Of a stretch of 64,000 nt of DNA, positions 11,824-24,401 are shown in pieces; positions within the stretch are counted from its first letter, which is position 1, and each line of letters opens with the position of its first letter. The notes below the pieces were generated by a model that worked only from the letters and a program-made list of their open reading frames with translations, did not search any database and was not told the origin of the DNA. Source of the stretch: Plecoglossus altivelis (taxonomy: Eukaryota > Chordata > Actinopteri > Osmeriformes > Plecoglossidae); the NCBI GenBank assembly GCA_036571765.1, contig BROE01000007.1, forward strand, positions 9,675,726 through 9,739,725. Direction: 5' to 3'. A program made the position numbers and the translations under genes.

Positions 11824-12094
11824 GTAAATATACAAATATGGTGTTAAACTAATGTGTCGAGATTGAGGGATAGAGTGTCGCCCATGGCTGCATAGCTTTG
11901 GTGGAACTGTCCCAGGTGCTGAAAACAGAAACATGTTCAGCCTTTCAGATCGACTACTGTGGTCTACAGCAGATCGCGCCTAGTGTCCTTTGGCGTGTTT
12001 CATGGAAGAGTTGGGCTACCTTCCTTAATTCATGAATGTGGGAGGTCCGCTTTCCTTACCACACTGTTGCTGGTATATAGTGTGATAGGCGTGT

Positions 12095-12096
<2 letters not shown>

Positions 12097-12132
<36 letters not shown>
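12097..12132 (+). repeat. (GT)18 microsatellite
   Basis: An uninterrupted GT dinucleotide run lies upstream of the rgs7 start codon, inside the inferred 5' UTR intron. Confidence 0.95.
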
Positions 12133-12135
<3 letters not shown>

Positions 12136-12555
12136 CATTAATCGCTGGGGACACGGCCATAGCATCTTGTTTTGAAAATAACGTGCTGACCTCCCTTAAT
12201 AACTTGACGCGAAATGACAGCAATGGTTGCTGCTCATTTTGAAAACATAAAATATGATTTGAGTTGTCACCGGAATACATACATTTGTGTCATGTTTTAC
12301 AAGTAGTCTGGACAAAACTGTCATGATTTTTGTCCAATTCTAAACTTAGACCAACCGCTGTTCTTGACGTCTTCTTAGCCTAAATAATCATTCAATGCGG
12401 AAAGGTCTGATTTGTCCAGAGTGGTTACACTATACCCGCTCAGCTTCCCCGTTCAGTGCAGCATTCACACCAAGGCAGCATTGTTGAAACCGCGTCCAGT
12501 AGCCTATTTCCGTTTATCTCTTTCAGGAGTAGGTTAAACGTTGATCACACAAAGC

Positions 12556-15500
12556 ATGGCGCAGACAAACAACTACGGGCAAAGCAGCAACGGGGTGGCG
12601 GACGAGTCTCCCAACATGCTGGTTTACAGAAAGGTAAGACATACCTGGAGCCAGAAGGTCTCTGCATGCGGGCTTTATCTCACCTCTTACAACGGAGGAT
12701 TACAGGTTTGCCTTTGTTTTGAAATCAACTGGACATGTGTACAAGCTGCACCTTTTGGTTTAGGTGCCAGTGAGCCTTATGCAAATGACCCCAGATGTGA
12801 CCCCAAAACTGTTTTGTTTAAATGCCCAATCAATGCCCCCCTACTGAGTTAGTTCCTGATGGATGTTTGATTATGTCATGCCATGTGATGTGGTGCTCAA
12901 TTCCTGGGCTATGGTGAAGGTAGAGCAATACTGACTAAGACATGCTTGGACTAGTTTTGTTTTCTCTCTTTAACCATTATACTCTCCTAATATCCTGAAA
13001 AGTAATAGACACATTTGTAACAAACCATTGTGGACATGAATGCAGCGTATGTCTAAGGCAGTGGTTCTTAACCTGGGTTCAATCGAACCCCAGAGGTTCG
13101 TTGAGTCAGTCTCAGGGGTTCGGCAGAGGTCAAGACACACCTGACTCATATGATATACGAAATAGAAAAAATCTTATTTTCGGTTTTCCAATTAAGAAGT
13201 GTTCGGTGAATGCGCATATGAAACTGGTTGGGTTCTGTACCTCCAACAAGGTTAAGAACTACTGGTCTGAGGTGATACATATGTTGAACCAGGACTTTGT
13301 AAGGTGGTGCATGAAACAGCAAACAGATGTCCACAGTTACTGTCAGTCTAAGGATGTTGTAAATAGTCTTATCGTTTGTGTTTCCCCTTGGTTTCAGTTG
13401 GTGCTTCCTCAAGCACAATTCCTCTATACTGTCATTGGACATTTAGCAGAAACTTGTGTTCTCTGTGTCACCAACAGAGGGGAGACATGCTGACAGTAGC
13501 AGTGGCAGCCATGTGTTAGCTAGGATGCTAGCACACTCACTCTGATACGCTCTGTGGAAACCCAGCCTGCTCTTGTCCCCTTCAGAACCGTGGAGAGAGT
13601 CGTGCTCCTCTCTCAGTCAGCCAGATGATGCATTTTTCATGCGGACCCACATCTGTGACCGTCTGATACGTATGGAGGAGGCGGCCGGCGCTCTGATTGG
13701 TTCAGCCTGTGTTCTATGCAGCAATGAGGTGTTAGATACAGTACTCCACCAATCAGGTGTGTGGATGATGATGCCCCTGACCTGCGCTGGAAAGATCTGT
13801 GGCAGGCGGCAACATAACAATGTACAATCATGATCATCACTGTGTGACAGTGATTCACACCTCCCACTGTCTTTTGCCTTAGAGGATGTTTGGCCTTACT
13901 TGGTGTTAATTATTTTAGATGTATGACAAAGAAACAGCCTGAAATAGAATAGTGTTTATGTACTGTAAAATATTTACTCTGTGAGCTCTTGATATGTGGA
14001 AATACAGCACATAGATAATTCTCTAGTGGACTGTATCATTTATGATGCAGTTATTCACAGTCATTTATGATGCAGTTAGCTCGGATGCTAGCCGACTAGC
14101 ATTTATGTCACAGTTTATTGTTGAACATTGAAAATGGTTTGCACATGGATGTAATTGAAAGGGAGTCGGAGTCACGCTGTGTTCAGCATGGGGCTGAGAG
14201 AAGAATCCTCCACCCTGTAAGCATCAGGCGATGAGAATATGTATCAGGTTAAGAAGTCCCAGAGGAGTCTTTTCCAGCCAGGCGAAAGGCGAGCTGTCCT
14301 CCACTGCCGACGTCAGACTAATTAAAAGCCACAAACTGTAGCTTCCGTGTTTCCTGAGCGGGATTGCAAAAGCACGTGTGTATGTACGTGCTGGAACACT
14401 ATCACACACATGCACATGCACACGTGAATGCGCGCAAACAGCCAGCTTGTATATGTGCTTTTTACTTATCTTCATGACTTTTATCCATATTTGGCAGGTT
14501 GTTTGTTTTGTGCCTGTTTGTGTGTATGTCTCTGTAGAGATGGGTTACATTGCAGAAAACTCTCATCTTAATAAAAGCCAGAACTGCAGCTAGCTGCATC
14601 TCCTCTGTGCATGGAGCTAAGTGGACGATGGCAGCCATTTCCAGCAGGGGAAGAAAATGGGAAAAAAGTCAAATTATATGGTTTCCATCCAAGCAATTTG
14701 GTTGTGACGTCAACACAGGGACCATGGTAGCTGCATTCCTTTTTCCGGGAAAATATGTCATGTTTTCTGTTGCCTTTGTCAATAAACAAAGCCTTGAGTG
14801 AAATAGAGGAGAGTTGAGGGGTACTGTAGTAAAAACTAGAGGAGTCAGAATATTTCCTTCTGTGCTGTCAGTGGTATATAGTTGTGAGTTCACTGTTTTG
14901 GCTCACTGACCTGGATGTTCTAATGAGTTCTCAACCCATGTCTGGTCTGAAGGAAGGACATGATTTTAAAGGTAAAGTGTGGTGGGAAGGAACACCGTTT
15001 AAAAGGGAAGTGTTGCGCTAGGGAGCGCAGTATTTAAAGGGGAAGTGTGGTGGGAAGGAGCACTGTATTAAAGGGGAGGTATGATGAGAAGGAAGACAGT
15101 TTGAATGGCGAAGTATGTCTGGAAGGAACACTGTATTAAAGGGGGGGAGAGGGGTATGGCAGTGAGGAATGTTGTTTTAAAGGGGAAGTGTGATGGGAGA
15201 GAATGCTATGTTCTCTATAAGCATGCTCTGCCTGGCCTGTTTATCCATCTTTTCTCTCCAGAGTGTCTTTCTCTCCATCTGGGTCCAAGCCAGCCACGCA
15301 GCTCCCCTAATCTGCTCTTTGAAGTCTCTTCACTGCCACGATGCTGACTCCAGTCAGGCCTTTGTCAGCCTAACAGAATTAAATATCTTCTGGTAGAAAA
15401 TAGGCCTCTATATTAAAGGCTTTATGTAAACCCTTTTTCCTCTCCATAGGAACATGTTTGCCTGTAAATGAAGGAACAAACACCATTTAGGTATAAATAG

Positions 15501-18500
15501 AAAATATGCACACAAAAGAATCTGTCCCAAATTCTTCCAGTCGCACATTCATGCCCTCATGCCCTAATCCTCTGTGTGTCTGCTGGGTTGGGACTGTCCT
15601 CCTCTCATGCCTGGAAGGGCTCCCATGCTTTTATCAGCTGCCACAAAAGACTGGATCAGACTTTCTTTTCTGGAGTGTCTTTGTGTAGACCTAAGAGGAG
15701 GCAGATGTTTCAGTCAAGCGCTAGCTCCCAATCTTCCACCCATCATGACTCGGTTGAGGTTGAATGGCTTGAAGGAAGAAACAAGGTTGTAAGTCCAACT
15801 CTGAGCAGATACAGCAGCGGGCGACCTCATCATAGTTTCTTTTGGTAGAGAGTAATCAATAGTACTTGAAATGTGTCCATTAGTTGTGGCTCATCAGGTC
15901 TGGATGGATGATGATGTGGGAGTGTTCTTCCAGAGCCTAGCGTTCCTCATGGCTCAGTGGTTCATCCTCTCCTCGACTCCAGACTTCAGTCACCTGCTGC
16001 TCTGCTCTCTGAAGCACTACACCCAGCCATTAGGGCAGCGCCAAAGGCACAGCGCTGCCCTGGCACTCCCTCCCTCCCTCCCTCACTCACTGTATAGCTG
16101 TAATGTATAGCAATTCCAAGCTGAAAGGTACGTTTGGGCTAGAACTGTGTTCTCCACCGCACGATCTTAGCCCTACAGAGAGAGGGTGGTTAGGTCCTTC
16201 CATTATCAGTGTACCCACACGGCCCCCGTGTAGCCCTCTGGACGACTTCAACTCTGTCAATATCTCTCCGATGGTAGAGCAGAGAGAGAGAGAGAGCGAC
16301 CACTTTAGTTGAAGTGCAGGCTTCTGGCCTCTCAGACTGGGGAGTGTGCTGTTCTGAAAGGTGAACACGCACACACGCACGCGCGCACACAGTGGGAGAT
16401 TCAGTTAGAATTTCATCTGAATTAGGTGCGTCAGAGAGCAGCAATGGTAGTAGCAGAGAGACCTGTGCACCGATTGGAGCGATAACGTTTCTCCCTGATC
16501 TCTTTGAAAGCCAACATCGCTGCCTACCACCAATAACACATCAAAGATGAATACATTGCTGATGAATAACTGCCCCTCTTTTCTCTTGAATGCCTGAAGG
16601 GAAAAGAGGGCATTTCTGCGAGGTAGCCTAGGCACACGAGTCAGTTGGAAGGTTTCATCAGGTCTGACGGCTCTCTCTGCTGACCCTGCTTCAGGAAGAG
16701 GAGAGCAGAGTCTGTGAACCTATGAGTCCACTACAGCTCTTTTGGAACTGTCAATATCAAGTATAGAAATGATCAACATCACATAGACATTGCATGCTGT
16801 ATGCGATTGAGCTGCCTTAATGCATTTACAAATGTATTTCTGAATGAAAATAAAATAAAACAATTGTACAGACAATTGCACTTCAAGGACATGGTCATGG
16901 TCTTGTCTAGACAAGGATAAATAGATCACTTCCTGTGAAGTTATGTCAACATCACTGCTGTGTAGTTAAATGCCTCCGCTACACCTGATCTTTCGTTATG
17001 GGATCACTGTTGACTGAACAAACAGATTTAGCATACGGCCAACAGCAGCATGCAGGCATGCAGTTAGGGAAATTAATATTTCAGACGGACAGTGACCTTG
17101 GAAGTGTTGTCACCTGCAGAGTGATATGCACGTGCTCTTTTTCAGGACCCCCCCGTCCCCGTCCCCGTGCCCCTCCCACCTCACAGAAGAATAGGGCTTC
17201 CTGAAGTGGAGCAGTGCTGTGATCAGCCTATAGTCAGTCTATAGATGGCTGGCTGGGGCAGCTGTCTCCTTCAGACATGAACCATGTCAATAATATCTGG
17301 CATCACAGCCGTGGGCTCTGTGGCAAACCCTGGGAGGATTTCACAGACTAAGTAGAGCACAGAAAAGAGCAAGATTCCTGGAGAGTAGAAGACTGCTGAG
17401 TCACACTGAGCAGAAAAGGCCAGGGTCCTCCTCAGTGCACCAGTACTGGACTCATTCAGACGGGGAGATCGTTACATGAGTGGCCATTGGAAATGTTTTC
17501 ACACTGGCAGCTTAAATGTGGTATTGGTGATGAGGCAGCTTGTTTGTCCAATTAAAACAACATTAGATGACATTAACATATGTTAGGTTGTTGATAAGTC
17601 ATTGGTAGTTAGTGCTACAGGCCATAGCCTCCTTTTTGTTCTGGTGTTGTTCTAGTGCTACAGTGGGTCATCCCCAGGTATGGCCCACATTTCTGTCCCA
17701 GGGGTTAACCTAACCTGGTCAGAAGTATGGGCGAGCTAAGGCTTCTGCAGCAGCGTCTGAGCCAGTGCCATATTGCTGCTCTGACTGGACTAGTGGCTCA
17801 CAAGGCCTGTCTTTTAGCTGTCGAATACATACACTTAAACACAAGCACGCAAATTCGCACACTGAGCTAAAGGGGGCATCCGACATTCACTTGATCTAAA
17901 AATAGAGCCCCTCACCATTTTAGCCATGAGTTCACAACACCTTGCTGTAAAAAAGCACAGACAAGCACATACACACACACACACACACATATACACACAG
18001 ATAGATACTTTCTGCCTCACAAAACATCATTCCATTTGAACAAGAGTAGTGAAGCCTTTGCATTATAATTACTGTACCGTCCTACCCTCCCTTATTTGTG
18101 TCATAACACAATATCCCAATGAGAATTCAATCCTGTTATTACGGCCTTGAACTCAGGACTCACACAGGCGGAAAATGAGGATTCTACTTCTGATGGTTAA
18201 ACACACAGACACACTCATCCTCTGATTACATGCTAGCCCTGAAAGACAATGCTGACTCCAGCGATTGAGGATGAACAGTCTTTGAGTTGTCATCCAGCTT
18301 TAAAAGCACAGCTAGTGGCATGATGGAGAGATGAAGGTGGGGAGTGGGTGTTCATTAAGATTCTGTGCAATTTTCTCATGCCAAGGCCTCGTGCCAGGAA
18401 GGGTATTGGTGTGTCTGGGGCTAGGCACAGAAAAGGTACAGGATATCTGAAAACACTGGGCCGGATTAGCAGTTATTACCTTCCTGTCAGGCCTAGAACA

Positions 18501-21500
18501 TATCTGTTGGAAGTTCCATTACAGTAATACTCGAGGCTGTGATCTCAACTAAACAGCCTGTAGAACTTGACATTTGGTTTAACCCAATTGGGTCACATTT
18601 TGCCCAAACCTGCATGACGCCAGATAGGCAGCAGCACCTGAGTTGCAGCTTTGTATTGGCCGAGATGTGTGAGGTCTCATGGCTTGCAGCGGGCATGCTG
18701 TGCACCGATCTGCCAAGCTGGCTAACATTTACAAAGTCAGAAGAGGATAAAATGCTTTTTGCTGCGCCTCAAAGGTTGGCTAACCCTCAGGTGTGCTGCA
18801 TGCACAGATCCAGTCCTGTCACTGGGTAAGAGACCAATGGGGAGGATAGAGAGATGGATAGAGTGGAAGAAAGGCTGGGTGGGTGGAACAGAGGAGGAAG
18901 GCAGTGTTTTTTTCACTTTCAAAGCGTGTCTACCCTAGACGGTTTAGTGGCCTAGACAGTGTGTGTGTGTGTGTGGTCATGTCAGTGCTGCGGGGGATGT
19001 ACGACAGTTTGAAATGGGGCCTCCTGGGAAGCCTCAACCGGACATCAATTCTTGGTCCTCGTCAGCCGTTGTTCAACACTTCCTCTTCAGCCCCCCCCCA
19101 CCTCCCCTCCCTCCCCCCCCGCGCTGACGAGATGGGGGGCTTTTCATCTGTGCTCTTTAGGCTGTCATCTCTGAGTAAACTCACCTCAGCATGTGTGATC
19201 TTCTAATGATAAGAGCTGGGAGCTCTCTTCCTGCACCACTGCTTGTGGGGGAGGGGCCAAGCCTGTGATGTCATGCTGGGTACGAATGGAGGAGCGCTGC
19301 TATCATGTGGCTACATGATTATTAATGGGGGGTAGCTTAGACTAGAAAAGTCTGTATTAAATGCATATCTGCCCCATGTGTTTAGGTGTGAGGTGAAGGT
19401 TTCCGCGGGAGATGACTGTCTTGAGGATGTACATGGAGCTTGACACAGTGAGATGAATCAATAGCTCAGTGTTCATGTTGGAGGGAATGCTTGATTTGAA
19501 TCCATTGAGACACTTGGGTTGCTAGCTTTAGCCAGTCTCTGGGCACTGAAGCAACCCTAATGTGTCCCTGTCAATCTGGTAGTCATATGTTAGCCATCAG
19601 CCCTTGAGCAGGTGGGGGTATACTGCATGTGGGGGCTTGGGGGCGTGTGTAGGCGCTGGGGGTATGTGTGTGTGGGCTGGGTGTGTGTGTAGATGTGGAG
19701 GGGAGAGGGGGGTGCTCGGAGATTGGCAGTGATGTACAACTACTGAAAAGGCTCAAGGTCACTTGAAGTGTGTAACACACTGCCACATTGTAAGTCATTT
19801 TCCTGCCGTCATACCAAATTGCAAAAAATAACAAAAAACGACAACAGCTTCAGAACGTTATTCAGTAGCCTACAAGTACATCATCTGGCCTAAAGACATA
19901 AGAAATTAAAAGCGCAGCCCTCCTGGAATCGGGAGGGTCTAACAGATGGTTTGAGGATGAGTACAGTTGCTTTAAAACAATGCCCTTAGAGAAGAACAGA
20001 AGACTGTGTTTGTATGGGTTTACCATAATATATCCATCCCAGTTTGCAGGACTGTGGTTTGAAAAGCATTGTTATTAATATGCAACAGGGAGAGCTCGGC
20101 ACCATGGCTGCTGGGGTGTGAATACTTCTTCCTTGGAAGGCAGACACGGTTGCCATGCTGTTACACAAGCTCTTCTCCTCTCTGCCTGGCTGCATAAATC
20201 AGAAAGGCTCATCAGACAGCAGCCTCTTTGGCTCTCTCTGGCTGCTGAGATCATTCATATCCTTCACTTTCAACTGAGGAAGGCTCAACAGCACCACTTT
20301 GATTGGTTGAATTCTCCGAATATTGAGTCTGGATATAAAAAAATGGTTTCATGGGCAGAGTAATTTAAAGCCTTGACTTCATTGGCTTAGATGTGGAATA
20401 TGTCCTGCTGCCATCTTCGGTTGTAAAGAGGTGGTCAGCTGTGTTCTGATGGGGAGGGGGGGGGTGAACATTATGTAATCTCATCATCTATCACTCTGTC
20501 ATCTAGCACGGAGAAGTGAAAACTCTTGGCTCAACTTGCTCTCCTCCCCTCAGGAGCTCTGTGTCTCTGTCGCTCTTTGCCTCTGTTTGTCTGCCTTTAA
20601 TGTGTCTCTCGATGTGTCTCATTGTCTCTCTGTCCTTCTGTGTTTGTGTCAATGTTTCTCGCTCTCTATCTTCTGTTTTCGTCTTTATTTCCCTTTCTCG
20701 CTTGCTCTGTATCTCCCTCTCTTTCTGTCTTCCCCTCCCTCCCTCCCTCCCTCCCTCAGCAGTCCCTGACTCAGTCATGTGTCTTTTATGTGTCTGTTCT
20801 CCACGTCCCATCAGCCTTGTGGAGGCCCTGTAAGTTCACTAATGACTATGATTACGCACTAACTGTTTGACATTCCACTGGGGAAAATGATCATTGAATA
20901 ATAGGTCTTGTTTTCAGTGAACAGCCAGTGTGCTGCACACTAATACATCATTTTATACTAAGTGTTATAATTTGTCTTTCTGATGTATAGAGGGCAATCA
21001 TACTATATATAATAAAACCTCTACAGACAGAACTTCCAGGTTCTGTCGTATGTTCTCTAAAAATAGGCCGGTGGCATAAACAGTAACAGTATGATTGATT
21101 GATAATGTTCCTTTTAAAACACTCAAGGCCATGTATTATTTACAGCATAATAAGTAGACCACAATGTGTGGAGAGGGTGGCCACCTGGGGCAGTCTCGCT
21201 TGAGGTGTGAGTGGACTGTTCCCACACCCATGTAGTCTGAGCTGCCCTGCATCACAAGCGGCTCATTACATCAGACCGTGGGAGGCGGCTCAGGTGAAAT
21301 TAGAGAAGCTTCGACCTGCCTCGTGAGCAACAAAATGAGGCCCTTGCTCAAGTAGCCGGATGGAGTACAAAGCAGCATGCAGCCAGGTTTAGCCTTGTTA
21401 CAAGCCCGTCGCAGCCGCCGTTATGGCGTTCAGCCGTTTGACTGACTTTGTAATCGTGCTACCCAGGAAAAGCTTTGTTGTTCTAACATTTAGCGTTAGC

Positions 21501-24355
21501 TCAGTCAGAGAACTGAGGTAATTGTTTATTCAACATGATCCAGATTAGCTTGATTAGCATATGTTGGCCTCGCTAATTATGATGATATGTCCTGCTGTTA
21601 CAAGTGGGGGAGAGATGGATAAATGTTCTGTGTAAATGTCAGGTTTTTTTGTAAATACTTGAGCTCATAGCACATGAGCTCATAAACAAGCATAACATTT
21701 GTATGTAGGCACCAGTGTGTGTGTGTGTGTGCTCTGCAATACACTCCAACTGTCAAACTGAAAACAATATCACACACTGAAGACAGTTATTGAGAGGTGA
21801 TATAATTCTGTGCAGTATGCAGATGTAACACACAGTAGTAATAATGACCTTCCCTGACACACATATTAGGGATCATCAACTGATGGATAATGTATCCTAT
21901 GTGCTTTTGACAGCATTCTGAATATTTCACATTTGTATTTGAGGCACATTACTCACAGGCACCTGGGAGCATCAGTACACTAACAGCACCATTATGTCTT
22001 TAGTATTACACATACTTCTTGAAGTCATTCAGATACTGCTGTATTCTAGGATGGTGTTTTTGCCTGGTTGTTCTTGAGTGCTTTGGGGAGGCAATTTAAC
22101 ACAGACAACGACATCTCTCTCTTCAGGGGTAGGAATCACTGGGCCAGTGGGGCCTTTGGGAAGGAGGTTTGCTATTTATAATCCATCTGAATTTCATTTG
22201 ATGTCCAGTACCAGTGGAAAACAGTACACATTCAGCGTGCCAATGTTCTGTGGAGCTCAGATGGAGGGAAGATAGGACATCTCCCCAGTCCTCCTCTCAT
22301 GGTATCACTTCGCAGAGGATTGCTCAGTGACTAAACTGTGCTCTTTCTCTGCTTCTCTCTCACAGTCCAGCTGGCTAGAAGCTGTCTCATCACTGATATT
22401 CACTGATATAAGCTCCTCCCCCTCCCAACCCCCCCAAAAATGAGATATATTGAGTGATGGTGAGGATCTAATTATTTCTTAATGATCGTCCAGATGGAAA
22501 TCTGTCTCAGAAAGGTCACCCCCATCTCCCACCTCATTCTACCTCCCCCACTACTTTTCGCTCTTTCTTTCTCTCCCTTTATGTCTCTCCATCTTTTCTT
22601 GACATAGTTTAGCTGCCGCTGAATCAATTATGATTCAGTAGTAGAATGACCTTGACGACAGCGACCAGGGTCTGTGGGAGTGGTAGCTGTGCGTCAGCCA
22701 GGCCACTGCTACAGTGGGAGGCTGCTTGACTTGGTGCTGACCAGAGGACGAGGCCCTGGGGCTGGCTGACATGTCCTCTAGTGACAGGAACAGAACAGGC
22801 AGGCAAGGACCCTAGCAACATGGGGGGAAGGTTATCTTCCAAATCAAGCAAACTGCATCCCAACGATCCCTCCTTCAAGTTCCCTTGAGGTTCTGTGAAA
22901 CAGGACTGGAGTGTGTGGTGTACGCTTGAGGATCGTGAGCAGAGGCTTATTAGAAAGGCTGGGGGGTTTACTCTGGCCGTGTAGAGGTGTCTTCAAACAA
23001 GCTGTTGCCTGTTGCACTGATGCTGACAGTATTTTTGTAATGTGTTTTCTATACACTGACAGCGAGGCATGTGCCTCCCAACAGACGAGACACCCTCTCC
23101 GAATGATAACTGTGCTACAGTACTTCCTACACCCAAGTCAAGTCTCCTGCACACTCAGTCACGTATCATGCATGCATGCATGCATGCATGCAGGCGCAAC
23201 AACACAAACGGTTACATGGACTTGCAAACACACATGAACGCGTGCAAGCATGCGTGACCCCAGTGCTATTCTAGTGGGGTTTTAAAGACCCCTGTATCCC
23301 CTGTACTATTGTACCCAGCAGCGCACACACACACGTCGAGACGAACGCAGACCCTGGCTAACATGGTTTGTGCCTCCTGTGTATTGTAGTGGGGATATTA
23401 AGACAGCGTTCTTGTGTAGCTGTAAGAACACATGGCTACTTCACACTTGCTTGCAAGTGTGCGTTAAACCGTGATAGGAGGTGTTGCTTAGTAAAATGCA
23501 CGTAGGCTTGTGGCACCTCTTTAACAATACCTTCGGTGCCTGTCAATGGCCAGCCTGCCACTGTCAGTTTTCTGTGAATGCTAATGTACTCCTTAGAATC
23601 CAAAAGTCATTGGCTTTAGCAGGACTTTCTGTCTCTGCTACGTGTGATTGAGGGTGAAAAGAAGCAGGGATGACTCAGTCATTATCATATTTGTTCTGGG
23701 TGTTTGCCAGCAGAAGACTGATATGTTGGTGACGGGGAGGGGGTTCGGAGGGAGGAGAGGGCGCAAAACACACTCACACAAACACACACACACAAGCTGA
23801 TTGAATGTCTAGTGATGAGGTGCAAACATGCATTGGCGTCAGTCCTCTTCGCAACCTACATGGAATTTGTCTGGATTTTCTTTGTAAATCTTGTGGCAAG
23901 TAAGTCCATATAGTATGGACTACAGCAACATTGACTTCCCATTTAAACCCAAGTTCTTAGGATCTGTCAAGGCTAGAATATGATATTTAAGAATGGAATC
24001 AATTATTTCATTTCTGGATTTAGTCAGAACGGTCAGGTAGATAGATATAAGATCACCTATTGATACTATATTTAGAAGGTCTGGGACAGCTGTGCTTTCA
24101 ACAAAGACATGATTATCCAATTGGTGTATCCATTGTAAAAAATAAATGCACCATTATGTGCTTTAGATGAAAGAGTCCACTTAAGGGGAGATCGAATTCC
24201 AGTCCTTTCGAAATTCCTCTTTGATGTTTTCTATAAGTAGCCAGTCCAAGTTCATCTGAACTGAGGCTAGCTCCCAACTGAACATCTGTTAAGTGAAATG
24301 AGAGTATTTGGTGTGCCTTCAGGCTAGAACAGTATGACCATCAGCACAATCCCCT

Positions 24356-24401
<46 letters not shown>

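Larger units (their letters stand above)
9680..12526. other. fh-rgs7 intergenic region
   Basis: No coding gene is seen here. It holds a probable repeat fragment at 10940-11025, a GC-rich patch near 11580-11700 that may be the rgs7 promoter and first exon, and a (GT)n tract at 12097-12132. Open frames such as 10102-10590 on the minus strand run over low-complexity sequence and have no recognisable similarity. Confidence 0.75.

Noticed and set aside
13059..13264. tRNA-like GGTTCAATCGAACCCC near 13078
   Set aside because: It resembles a T-arm by chance, but it lies in the hAT terminal region and no acceptor or anticodon arms can be folded around it.
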